Shown piece by piece: positions 1 to 7,313 of a DNA stretch of 16,760 bases. Below the pieces are notes generated by a model. That model was not told where the DNA came from and did not search any database. It saw nothing but the letters and a program-made list of their open reading frames with translations. Source of the DNA: Alphaproteobacteria bacterium (lineage in GTDB: Bacteria > Pseudomonadota > Alphaproteobacteria > Rs-D84); contig JAKSTE010000008.1 in the NCBI GenBank assembly GCA_024402735.1, positions 1 to 16,760 of the forward strand. Direction: 5' to 3'. Within the stretch, counting starts at the first letter, position 1. Every line of letters starts with the position of its first letter. The position numbers and the translations under genes are program-made.

Positions 1-406
1 CTAACTTTAAACTATACTCTCCATCAACAGGACACGTTATCATTCCTTCTGTTTTTGTATCAGTAGCTTTTTCATCTGCATTTCGCCAAGCAAAATTTAT
101 ACTATCTGGTTTGTGTACACAAACTAAACGCAAATTACCAGACACTTTACCTTTCGAAGAAATCCATAAACGCACACTATCTGATTCACCATAACAAGGA
201 AAACCATCCAAATAAAACAATACCAAACCTTGTTTTATCAAATCTTTATTGTTTCCAACAACATCAACAGTATATTGTCTTAATCCTAATCCTGTAACAG
301 CAGACCAATCAACAGTTGTAGAAAAAATACTAATTCTTGGATCAACTGCCAAAGACACACCTATAAAAGCAACAAAAAGTAACAAAGACATTATTATCTT
401 TTTCAT
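1..406 (-). CDS. Secreted protein of unknown function, C-terminus cut by window edge
   Basis: The reading frame is open from an ATG at 406 to the window edge, giving 135 residues with no stop. Residues 1-20 form a clear signal peptide: a KK start, a hydrophobic core, and a probable Sec cleavage after Ser-Leu-Ala before VDPRIS. The mature part is beta-rich and polar, with Cys residues in FPCYGES, LRLVCVHK and MITCPVDG that could form disulfides in the periplasm. I recognise no family. The start ATG overlaps the stop of the upstream zinc-finger gene (TGATG at 408-404), so translation is probably coupled and the product belongs to the pilin-like operon. A role in pilus or envelope assembly is inference from position only. 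Confidence 0.72.
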   Translation of the reverse strand, partial: MKKIIMSLLLFVAFIGVSLAVDPRISIFSTTVDWSAVTGLGLRQYTVDVVGNNKDLIKQGLVLFYLDGFPCYGESDSVRLWISSKGKVSGNLRLVCVHKPDSINFAWRNADEKATDTKTEGMITCPVDGEYSLKL

Positions 407-912
407 CACATATCCTTTAATTCAACATCTACTTTTTGAACAATTTGAGGATCAACATTTAATATATATTTAAAACCAACAGAAGAATTTGGTTCTAATA
501 ATGTTGCAGGGGGTAAAAAAGTTTGTTTTGCTATTTGTTTTTTATCCTTATCATAAGATATTATATTTATATTAGGTACCCCATATATATCTTCTGATTG
601 ATTAATAACAGCTCCAGATACAGAGATATATTCAACACCTTCTTCTACAATAACATTAACGCCATTTTTATCAATACGAGCTATTATCGGTTTTTTCTTT
701 TCTATGTGAGATTGATAATTAACTATAACAACAACAGCAAAAACACAAGCTGCTATTAAAGCGCATAATGCTGCTAAAAATTTTAAAACCAAATTCTGCT
801 TCAAAGGACGACGCGGCACCCAAGTATGGCCACATACAGCACACTTAACAGAAGTAGAAGGTATTCTATCTAATGAATACTCTGTTTTACAAAAATCACA
901 TACTATCTTCAT
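406..912 (-). CDS. Zinc-finger (MJ0042-type) membrane protein with DUF3426-like periplasmic domain
   Basis: This 168-residue protein starts with a zinc ribbon of two CxxC pairs (C5/C8 and C24/C27, in CDFC and CAVCGHTW), followed by a basic stretch (VPRRPLK). A single membrane segment lies at about residues 41-66. The last 100 residues should be periplasmic and resemble DUF3426: a SGAVINQS strand, then DKDKKQIAKQTF, LPPATLLEPNSSVGF and a final V-x-V-x-L strand. This layout (cytoplasmic finger, one membrane segment, DUF3426) is typical of alphaproteobacterial MJ0042-family proteins, whose function is not settled. It starts 22 nt after the third pilin-like gene, with no good Shine-Dalgarno, and its TGA overlaps the next ATG. 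It could link cytoplasmic sensing to the envelope, but that is a guess. Confidence 0.82.
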   Translation of the reverse strand: MKIVCDFCKTEYSLDRIPSTSVKCAVCGHTWVPRRPLKQNLVLKFLAALCALIAACVFAVVVIVNYQSHIEKKKPIIARIDKNGVNVIVEEGVEYISVSGAVINQSEDIYGVPNINIISYDKDKKQIAKQTFLPPATLLEPNSSVGFKYILNVDPQIVQKVDVELKDM

Positions 913-934
913 ATCAAATAATTTATATCATAAT

Positions 935-2248
935 TTATTTTAAATTCAATAAATGATATTTGTTTTCAACAGATGTTTTTATACTCTTTAAAGCATTTAG
1001 ATAATCAGCTACTGTAGCATTTGTGTTGGAAGAAACACTACCAAATAATGATGATGATGCAGTTCCAGAAACACTTTCTTTAGCAGAAACTAAAACAGCC
1101 ATTCTTGAAAGTTCCGCAAAAGATGCATCTGCAAAACGAGCCTCTTGGTTCTCAACATCCCAATAATAACTAGAATCTATAGAATCCTGTATTCTTTTAT
1201 TTACAACCAATCTCGGTGTAACAGATCCTGTATACCCAACAGTAACATACAACGCAGCTATTGTACCAGTAACAACATCTAAATTTTCATTTATCTGTAA
1301 TACAGCAGGTTTATCAGATGACACTATAGACAATCCAGACAAAGTTAATGTATTTGTATACAAATCATTCGTTTCAAAAGAAGAAACTTTAGCAGAATCA
1401 GACAAAGATAAAGATCCTAAAATATTTAAATCTCTAGAATCAGATGTTAAAATTCCAGATACAACAGCAGAATTTGTTGAATATGATGAATCTATATCTG
1501 TACGAGTCTGAAAAGTTAATGTATCAACAGTTGATTTACCGATTTTTAATTTTTCATCAAAAACACCCGAAACAGAATTTAAAAACATGGTATTAACTAT
1601 ATCATGACCAGATAAATTTAATGAACTTAACATTGTAGAATCTAAAACATTACCAGATGGTAATCTCCACAAGTATTGAACATCGCCCCTTGTTACATCA
1701 GTTGTTTTTATAATCCCGTTGGAGGTATTTATATCATAATCAACACTATTTGTATGAAAAGCCCCAAACGCACCATGAGTTGAACTTCCTTCAACAAAAC
1801 CTATCTTACCGCCACCAATATTTACTATCTCTCTTGTTCTTAAAGGGCTAATTTCGTTATTTGTTAAAATAACAACACCCTGCAATACAGATTTGTTATC
1901 AACATTTGCTGTTTTTAATATTCTTAATTGATATTGATCCCCATAATCATCAATAACATCTTCAGACAATCCATATTCAGACAAATCAGATATTTTTACT
2001 CGAGTAATATTTTTTCCAACAGGTAACATTAATTCTGTTTTATTAGCTATAATATACCTTTCTAAAGCATGTTCAACGTTTTCCATTTGTCTTGTGACGG
2101 CTATATTCTTCTCTCTAGCTATTGTATTTTGTTGATATTTAAATATAAAAGGAATAACTATGGCCGCCAAAGCTATAGACATCATCAACTCTATAAGCAT
2201 AGAGCCTTTTTGTTGATCATTATAAAGATTCTTTTTACATATCTTCAT
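935..2248 (-). CDS. PilV-like type IV minor pilin / pilus tip adhesin, paralog C
   Basis: The N-terminus is a type III (prepilin) signal: a short basic leader ending QQKG, cleavage before SMLIE with Glu at +5, then a hydrophobic helix. The region after it (YIIANKTEL, ITRVKISDL, DDYGDQYQL, then a GGGKIGF stretch, HGAFGAF and YLWRLPSGN) runs parallel to the constant region of IncI R64 PilV (AYI..., a GG-Y-I stretch, GAMGAW, RLYRF...). This rests on remembered family features, not an alignment. The C-terminal half is Ser/Thr/Asn-rich and beta-rich, as expected of an exposed adhesin-like domain. I chose the ATG at 2248 rather than a TTG at 2263, because it overlaps the upstream stop as TAATG. That gives 437 residues. 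Third of three tandem paralogs. Confidence 0.78.
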   Translation of the reverse strand: MKICKKNLYNDQQKGSMLIELMMSIALAAIVIPFIFKYQQNTIAREKNIAVTRQMENVEHALERYIIANKTELMLPVGKNITRVKISDLSEYGLSEDVIDDYGDQYQLRILKTANVDNKSVLQGVVILTNNEISPLRTREIVNIGGGKIGFVEGSSTHGAFGAFHTNSVDYDINTSNGIIKTTDVTRGDVQYLWRLPSGNVLDSTMLSSLNLSGHDIVNTMFLNSVSGVFDEKLKIGKSTVDTLTFQTRTDIDSSYSTNSAVVSGILTSDSRDLNILGSLSLSDSAKVSSFETNDLYTNTLTLSGLSIVSSDKPAVLQINENLDVVTGTIAALYVTVGYTGSVTPRLVVNKRIQDSIDSSYYWDVENQEARFADASFAELSRMAVLVSAKESVSGTASSSLFGSVSSNTNATVADYLNALKSIKTSVENKYHLLNLK

Positions 2249-3450
2249 TAATTCATATTCCAATCTTTATCGATTAATTTCTTATATTCGTTAGCATTAG
2301 GCACATTTGTAATAGACGCTCTGTTTAATTTGAAAACCGTAAATTTAGGAGGAGTTGTTGTAGGAAAAACCCAATTACCTACTTTCAACGGTGCCACAGA
2401 AGATAAGAGCAACTCTCCCGAAACTGTTAACCCATAATTTTCATAAAACATTATATCTGTAGCAGACAAAAATGATGTGGCAACAGAATTTGCCTTTACA
2501 CCAGAAAAACCACTTATTGTTTTGGCAGAATCAGATTTTAAAATCATGTCCCCCGATACATTAACAGAATTATTAACTTTTACAGAATCAGCTATAACGT
2601 ATCCTTTTGTTGAAAAAGTATTTCCATTTATACTATCTACTACAATATTCTTAAAACCATTTATATCATCTGTAACACGCAAAGAACCAATAGCTACATC
2701 ATTTGCATTCATATTTGCACCACCAGCAAAATATACCGTTTCGGCATCAATCAAATCCGATTCTATGAATGATGTATTTGCGCTTACAATATTTGCAGAT
2801 ACAGAAGAAATATTTCCAGAATCCAACAAATCAAAACCATTCATATACAAATCTCTGTGCATAACATTTAAATTGTCTTCACCCATTGTTGCTCTATGAA
2901 GATATTTTGATTTATCTTGTTCACTAAAATCTTTACTGATTTTATAAATCAAATCACCTGTTTTAAAATCCGGAGCCGATACAGCCCAGGACGCAGAATA
3001 AGCAACTCCATCATCCATAACTATTGCCGCATCTTGTCCTATATGTTTAGCTATATTAGATACTCTTAATTGTTTATTATCAAAACTAAATGCTAAATAC
3101 ATATCAACAATGGTTGTAGTACTTGCTTTGTATTTATCTATAAAACCCACACGAGCATCTGTAGACACTTCTGCTAATTGTTTTGTGTCCATTTGTAATT
3201 CTGCTTCATCTGGCCAATTAGTGTAATTCACCCTCAAAAAATTTACAGCTCCATCTTTTATATTAACTATTTTATTAGCAACAGATATATCTTGTATATT
3301 ATGTGTAACATCTATTATTTGGGAATATAAAAACGGAGAAACTATTAGTATAATAGCAATAGAAAGCAAAACCTCTAACGTAGACGATCCTCGCTGAGAA
3401 TTATCTTGTTGCATATGATCATAAAAAAGATATTTATTATATACAGTCAT
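2248..3450 (-). CDS. PilV-like type IV minor pilin / pilus tip adhesin, paralog B
   Basis: This protein of about 400 residues has a prepilin signal: leader ending SQRG, cleavage before SSTLE (Glu at +5), then a hydrophobic helix (VLLSIAIILIVSPFLY). After the helix come an FLRVNYTNW stretch and a segment (KYLHRATMGEDNLNVM, then LYMNGFDLLDSGNISSVSA) that matches the equivalent part of the neighbouring paralogs and of R64 PilV. The remainder is repetitive and beta-rich, with many V-S-x and S-x-N runs. The start is uncertain: GTG at 3459, ATG at 3450 or ATG at 3414. I prefer 3450, preceded by GAGTGG. It overlaps the upstream gene by 14 nt, and its stop overlaps the next ATG. Confidence 0.77.
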   Translation of the reverse strand: MTVYNKYLFYDHMQQDNSQRGSSTLEVLLSIAIILIVSPFLYSQIIDVTHNIQDISVANKIVNIKDGAVNFLRVNYTNWPDEAELQMDTKQLAEVSTDARVGFIDKYKASTTTIVDMYLAFSFDNKQLRVSNIAKHIGQDAAIVMDDGVAYSASWAVSAPDFKTGDLIYKISKDFSEQDKSKYLHRATMGEDNLNVMHRDLYMNGFDLLDSGNISSVSANIVSANTSFIESDLIDAETVYFAGGANMNANDVAIGSLRVTDDINGFKNIVVDSINGNTFSTKGYVIADSVKVNNSVNVSGDMILKSDSAKTISGFSGVKANSVATSFLSATDIMFYENYGLTVSGELLLSSVAPLKVGNWVFPTTTPPKFTVFKLNRASITNVPNANEYKKLIDKDWNMN

Positions 3451-4792
3451 TACGTCCACTCAATAAACATTGTTTTATATTTATTCTGTTTTCAAGTCGT
3501 TGCCAAAAAACATATTCACAAATAATATGTTGTGCCAATGAATTTTTATTATAAACACCATTTAAACTATCTATTATTTCTTTACAACTAACTGTTTTAC
3601 CAGTTGTATCCTTGTAATCATCTATTATTTTAAAATCATCATTATTCAAAGAATTTATATATACATCCGGTAGAAAAGAAGTTCCCGCTGGTCTAATATC
3701 TACAATAACAGCCCCTGTTTTTCCATTTAACAAACCATATGATGTCTGGTCTCTTAACGTTATATTAGAAACAGAAATTGTATCTGTTTCTATTCCCGAA
3801 TTAGTACTATATTCTAACTCATATGGATTAACATAAACATCTTGTCCTAGTGAAGCATTTAATACAGAAGAAATATCTAATCTTTCAATAGAGAAATTTA
3901 TATTACTTGCTTCGACTGCACCATGTACAAACCAATCAAAAGGTCCAACAAAACCAGTTTTATCTTCTGCCATAGAAAAATCATAAACAGCCGCAGAATC
4001 AGATATTAAATTTCCTGCATTTCCATATTTTGATATAGTTCTTGCAGATAAATTATTTACATTTAATTCACCTCTTACCAAAGATAAAGCAGCTTCTCCG
4101 TTTACACTTTGAAAAATTGTTTTATCTGCATAAATATCTGAAATTTTATTCTTATTTTTACGTCCGTTTTCTAAACCAGTAGAAACTAAAGATGAAAATT
4201 GAGCTGTCTCAAACTCACCATTTCTAGCGTATATATTCCCTATTTTATTTATATTATTGTTTCCCATATCCAAGTTAGATAAAAAGCCAGTGTTATTATT
4301 GTAAGATTCTTTTTTTGTAACAATATCAGAATAAACACTATCTAATGGTACGGTTATATTTATTTCGTTATCAACAAAGTTAGCATAAAAACCTATTCTT
4401 CTAGATAACTCTGTTAATTGTACATTAGACAAATCCCCTTTATCCAACGTTATATAAACCGACATATCTTCAGGTTTTTTATCTATAGTTAATGTTATAT
4501 TTTGATTAAATCCTGTTCTTGGCACAAACCCCATAGGCAAACCATAACTCTCTAGCATATCGGCTATTTCATCTCCAGCAACAATCTTCTTTTCATATTG
4601 CAAAGAATCTTTTTGTTCTCTTATGTAAATTCTAGCGGCAGTATGCAAATTTTCTATTTGTTCTGTAGCTGCATACATTTTTGCATCAACACCCCTAGAA
4701 GAGAGTCTACTTGATAAAAATGGCATAAAAGCAAAAACAAGCGTTAGCGCCAACAATGCCTGTAATAAAAAATTTCCGCTTTGTTTTCGCAA
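3437..4792 (-). CDS. PilV-like type IV minor pilin lacking Glu+5, paralog A, first gene of the pilin operon
   Basis: This 451-residue protein has a six-residue leader (MRKQSG) and a hydrophobic helix beginning NFLLQALLAL. Position +5 after the predicted cleavage is Gln (residue 11), not the Glu found in nearly all type IV pilins and in the three other pilin-like proteins here. The downstream region includes TAARIYIREQKDSL and LDMGNNNINKIGN, matching the YI..N...L and S-L/I-D-M-G-x-N-x-L parts of PilV. The C-terminus has four Cys (TVSCKE, IICEYV, KQCLLS, NDCI) that could form disulfides. The TTG start is well supported: AGGAGG lies at 4804-4799, 6 nt upstream. Loss of Glu+5 is also the mark of the GspK tip pseudopilin of type II secretion, so this may be the distal subunit (inference). 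Confidence 0.78.
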   Translation of the reverse strand: MRKQSGNFLLQALLALTLVFAFMPFLSSRLSSRGVDAKMYAATEQIENLHTAARIYIREQKDSLQYEKKIVAGDEIADMLESYGLPMGFVPRTGFNQNITLTIDKKPEDMSVYITLDKGDLSNVQLTELSRRIGFYANFVDNEINITVPLDSVYSDIVTKKESYNNNTGFLSNLDMGNNNINKIGNIYARNGEFETAQFSSLVSTGLENGRKNKNKISDIYADKTIFQSVNGEAALSLVRGELNVNNLSARTISKYGNAGNLISDSAAVYDFSMAEDKTGFVGPFDWFVHGAVEASNINFSIERLDISSVLNASLGQDVYVNPYELEYSTNSGIETDTISVSNITLRDQTSYGLLNGKTGAVIVDIRPAGTSFLPDVYINSLNNDDFKIIDDYKDTTGKTVSCKEIIDSLNGVYNKNSLAQHIICEYVFWQRLENRINIKQCLLSGRNDCI

Positions 4793-4813
4793 AAGCTCCC
4801 TCCTACAAGGAAA

Positions 4814-4842
4814 AGCATAGCAATTGCAAAAAAATATTGCAA
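4814..4842 (-). promoter_or_regulatory. Promoter of the PilV-like operon
   Basis: On the minus strand there is a -35 TTGCAA (4842-4837), a 17-nt spacer and a -10 TATGCT (4819-4814) preceded by TTGC, giving an extended -10. Transcription should start near 4807, leaving a leader of about 15 nt that contains the AGGAGG of the first gene. Confidence 0.55.
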
Positions 4843-4845
4843 TTG
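4821..4845. repeat. 9-bp inverted repeat overlapping the pilin operon promoter
   Basis: CAATTGCAA (4821-4829) and TTGCAATTG (4837-4845) are perfect inverted copies separated by 7 nt. They cover the -35 and spacer of the minus-strand promoter and the likely -35 of the divergent plus-strand gene. This placement suits an operator for a dimeric regulator. It lacks a T tract, so it is not a normal terminator. Confidence 0.5.
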
Positions 4846-4880
4846 GTTTTAAGATAAACTAACATATCTGTTATAGAAGA

Positions 4881-4900
4881 AGATAAGTTGATACTTATCT
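4881..4900. repeat. 8-bp inverted repeat upstream of the DUF4167-like gene
   Basis: AGATAAGT (4881-4888) and ACTTATCT (4893-4900) form a perfect dyad with a TGAT spacer, 34 nt before the ATG at 4935. It could be an operator or a 5' UTR hairpin. No matching factor can be named from sequence. Confidence 0.45.
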
Positions 4901-4934
4901 AAAATAAAACCAACTTCCATTAAAAAGAAAAGAT

Positions 4935-5261
4935 ATGCAAAATAAAAAAAATCAAACGTCTGTAGGTCAGATGATTCAACGCTGTCACAAATGGCGTCAA
5001 AAAAGAAAACAATATATCGATTTAGCACGTCAAACAACAGACGAAATAGAAAGAGAACGTTTGTTACAAGCTGCGGAACATTACGGACGTATAGTCAATG
5101 AAGAACAGGGAAAAATAGACTTTCAAAGAGACCCTCATGACAAAACTCCTATTACAGATGAAACAGTAGACACAATAGAAACATCTACAGAAACAGAAAC
5201 ATCTGAAACATCAGAAGACGAAGAAATAGAACTTCCTGAATTCATTACAAATTTAAAATAA
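4935..5261 (+). CDS. Short DUF4167-like protein with acidic tail
   Basis: The 108-residue product has a basic N-terminus (residues 1-26) and a helical segment, YIDLARQTTDEIERERLL followed by QAAEHYGRIVNEEQ (residues 27-58). This closely resembles the end of the alphaproteobacterial DUF4167 domain, where YxxLAxxA...GDR...ENYxQHAEHYxRI is conserved. Typical DUF4167 proteins are longer and begin with an Arg/Asn-rich nucleic-acid-binding-like region, which is mostly missing here, as are the conserved DSNGP and KVRG parts. The last 35 residues are strongly acidic and Thr/Ser-rich. Function of the family is unknown. The gene is divergent from the pilin operon, and a separate promoter lies between it and dnaX. 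A weak purine-rich stretch (AAGAAAAG) serves as ribosome site. Confidence 0.7.
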   Translation: MQNKKNQTSVGQMIQRCHKWRQKRKQYIDLARQTTDEIERERLLQAAEHYGRIVNEEQGKIDFQRDPHDKTPITDETVDTIETSTETETSETSEDEEIELPEFITNLK

Positions 5262-5278
5262 AACATATGTTATTTTTA

Positions 5279-5306
5279 TTGAAATAACCTATTAATTTGC
5301 TATGCT
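5279..5306 (+). promoter_or_regulatory. Promoter of the dnaX-pilin-lipoprotein operon
   Basis: TTGAAA (5279-5284), a 16-nt spacer and TATGCT (5301-5306) preceded by TTGC. The same TTGCTATGCT string occurs at the pilin operon promoter. Transcription should start near 5313, about 15 nt before the dnaX ATG. AAGGAAG sits 6 nt before the ATG. A small CTTCC-AAA-GGAAG hairpin (5309-5321) is possible but overlaps the predicted start point. Confidence 0.55.
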
Positions 5307-5327
5307 TCCTTCCAAAGGAAGTTTAGC

Positions 5328-6848
5328 ATGGAAGACAATTATACAGTTTTAGCAAGAAAATATCGAAGTCAGGATTTTGATTCTCTTATAGGTCAAGATG
5401 TTCTGGTTAAAACATTAACGACAGCTATAAATACTGGACGTATTGCTCACGCTTACATATTTACAGGTATAAGAGGCACGGGAAAAACAAGTACCGCCAG
5501 AATATTAGCAAAAGCCCTAAACTGTCTATCTTCAGATCATGCAACCTCTAAACCTTGTTGTGAATGTGAAAATTGTCGAGCTATTGCAGCCGGACAACAT
5601 ATTGACGTTATGGAAATCGACGCAGCTTCTCATACAGGCGTTGATAACATGAGAGAAATTTTAGATGCAGCATTATACAGACCTACAAATGCTAGATATA
5701 AAGTATATATAATTGACGAAGTACATATGTTATCTGCAAGCGCGTTCAACGCATTATTAAAAACATTAGAAGAACCACCTGCACACGTTATATTCATATT
5801 AGCAACAACAGAAATAAGAAAAGTTCCTATTACTATATTATCACGTTGCCAACGTTTTGATTTAGCACGCGTACCAGTAGAAACACTAAAAAAACACTTT
5901 GCCTGGATTGCAAAACAGGAAAAAGTTGAATTATCCGATGGAGCAAACGAATTATTAGCAAGGTCTGCTGACGGTTCTGTAAGAGATGGTTTATCTTTGT
6001 TAGATCAAGCCATAGCACAAACTGCTGGACATGTTGATGAAGTTGCGGTTTTAGACATGTTAAAAAGAACAGACAGAAGAACCGTCGTAGACTTTATGAG
6101 AATAATTTTATCAAAAGATGTAAGTTTAGCTTTATCAAAATTAGATGAAATTTATAACAACGGTGCAGATTTAACAATGTTGTTAAATGATATGATGGAA
6201 TGGACACACTGGGCTACTCGCATGCACCCACGCATAGGTATACAAAACGCAACATCATCTCCATATACTGTAGATCAACGAGAAGTTATAAAACAAATAA
6301 ATGAAAACATTTCTTTAAACACTTTATCTCGTATATGGCAAGTTTTGGTTGCTGCTATGTCTGAACTACAATCATCAAACAATCAAAAACAATGTTTTGA
6401 TATGTTAATTGTTAGATTAATACATATTGCAGACATGCCTTCTGTTCAAGAATTATTAAAACAACAAACAGCACCACAAATTCAAGCAGAACAAAAACCA
6501 GAAAAAAAAGAATTAATTTTGAACTCCTCTGAAGAGTTAGCTGATCTTCTACAAAACTCTCGAGAAATTATGCTTCATAATTACTACATTAATAACATTG
6601 AAATAATTGAATTTGTAGATGGAAAAATAAAATATTTTGATCGCAAAGAAGATAAAGATTTTGCAAAAAAATTAACTTTATGGTTACAAGACAAAACTGG
6701 TAAATCTTGGATATTAGAACGTGTAATAACATCAGAACATACACCAACAACAAACGAAACCATAAAAACAAACGTGGAAGCCGATCCAATGATTGCAAGT
6801 GCAATGAATTTATTTGAAGACGCAGAATTGATAAACATATCAAAATAA
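5328..6848 (+). CDS. dnaX: DNA polymerase III subunit gamma/tau (clamp-loader ATPase)
   Basis: DnaX is the motor ATPase of the clamp loader that places the beta sliding clamp on DNA. The 506-residue product shows the AAA+ core: Walker A GIRGTGKT (47-54), a zinc module (C66, C77, C80, C83), Walker B IIDEVHML with D130-E131, and the sensor/arginine-finger motif SRC (172-174). The collar domain III ends at about residue 375. The tau-specific C-terminus is shorter than E. coli tau (643) but ends EADPMIASAMNLFEDAELINI, resembling alphaproteobacterial DnaX tails. An A8 tract at 6502-6509, just after domain III, could produce a gamma-length form (listed separately). It is not followed by the usual ybaB-recR pair; a pilin gene starts 9 nt after its stop instead. 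Confidence 0.97.
   Translation: MEDNYTVLARKYRSQDFDSLIGQDVLVKTLTTAINTGRIAHAYIFTGIRGTGKTSTARILAKALNCLSSDHATSKPCCECENCRAIAAGQHIDVMEIDAASHTGVDNMREILDAALYRPTNARYKVYIIDEVHMLSASAFNALLKTLEEPPAHVIFILATTEIRKVPITILSRCQRFDLARVPVETLKKHFAWIAKQEKVELSDGANELLARSADGSVRDGLSLLDQAIAQTAGHVDEVAVLDMLKRTDRRTVVDFMRIILSKDVSLALSKLDEIYNNGADLTMLLNDMMEWTHWATRMHPRIGIQNATSSPYTVDQREVIKQINENISLNTLSRIWQVLVAAMSELQSSNNQKQCFDMLIVRLIHIADMPSVQELLKQQTAPQIQAEQKPEKKELILNSSEELADLLQNSREIMLHNYYINNIEIIEFVDGKIKYFDRKEDKDFAKKLTLWLQDKTGKSWILERVITSEHTPTTNETIKTNVEADPMIASAMNLFEDAELINISK
6502..6532 (+). promoter_or_regulatory. Candidate slippery tract in dnaX (gamma-form production)
   Basis: Codons 392-394 read GAA AAA AAA, giving the heptamer A AAA AAA in the reading phase needed for -1 slippage. 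The -1 frame would add seven residues (RINFELL) and stop at TGA 6530-6532, making a protein of about 401 residues. Loss of one A would also stop quickly (TAA). A weak 5-bp hairpin (AACTC/GAGTT) begins 12 nt downstream, further than the E. coli stimulator. A8 runs arise by chance in AT-rich DNA. Confidence 0.35.
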
Positions 6849-6857
6849 AGGGTAAAA

Positions 6858-7313
6858 ATGAGAGAAGAATACGGTCGTTCTTTAATAGAAGTAATTGGTG
6901 TATTAGCAATAACTGGTATTATGACAGCTGCAACAATTACTATGTACACATCTATAAAAAACAGACAACAAAGACTCGTAGCCAGTTCAACCTTGGAAGA
7001 CATAGTCAATAAAACAAAATTACTCTTGTCTTACTCTACAGATTATTCTCCTGTATCTATAGATTTTTTAATAAAATCTGGTGTTTTAAAAAATAATTCT
7101 GCGCCAATAGGTGGGTCTGATTGGTCTATCAAACCAAATTACGACAATAAAAGTTTTTCAATAAATTTAGTTAATTTAACATATGAAGACTGTTCTTATT
7201 TTATAACAGCAAAACCTAAATGGTCACAAGAAATATCTATTAACGGATCTTCATCATCAGAAAATTTATGCATGAAATCTGGAGATAATCAAATTTCATT
7301 TACGATACAATGA
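6858..7313 (+). CDS. PilS-like type IV pilin
   Basis: This 151-residue protein has a short leader (MREEYG), then RSLIEVIGVLAITGIM, giving Gly at -1 and Glu at +5 of a prepilin peptidase site followed by the N-terminal pilin helix. Arg at +1 is unusual. The globular part (VSIDFLIKSGVL, DWSIKP, FSINLVNLTYEDC, ITAKPKW, ISING, NLC) resembles the PilS/type IVb major pilin fold. C112 and C138 probably close the C-terminal disulfide loop. It follows the dnaX stop by 9 nt with AAAGGG spanning the junction, and its TGA overlaps the next ATG. It may be the main pilin whose fibre carries the PilV-like proteins from the divergent operon (inference). A minor pilin is the alternative. Confidence 0.8.
   Translation: MREEYGRSLIEVIGVLAITGIMTAATITMYTSIKNRQQRLVASSTLEDIVNKTKLLLSYSTDYSPVSIDFLIKSGVLKNNSAPIGGSDWSIKPNYDNKSFSINLVNLTYEDCSYFITAKPKWSQEISINGSSSSENLCMKSGDNQISFTIQ

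Noticed and set aside
2477..2899. Long open frame on the plus strand opposite the second pilin-like gene
   Set aside because: It is antisense to a well-supported coding sequence, has no ribosome site and encodes no recognisable domain.
935..4792. Active shufflon in the PilV-like genes
   Set aside because: I found no repeated sfx-like inverted sites or partial C-terminal cassettes, and no recombinase gene next to the operon. The genes look like fixed full-length paralogs.
5309..5321. Hairpin CTTCC-AAA-GGAAG hiding the dnaX ribosome site
   Set aside because: The predicted transcription start (about 5313) falls within the left arm, so the hairpin probably cannot form in the mRNA.
6584..7009. 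Minus-strand open frames across the dnaX-pilin junction
   Set aside because: Both lie opposite confirmed genes and encode low-complexity hydrophobic sequence typical of reverse-strand AT-rich codons.
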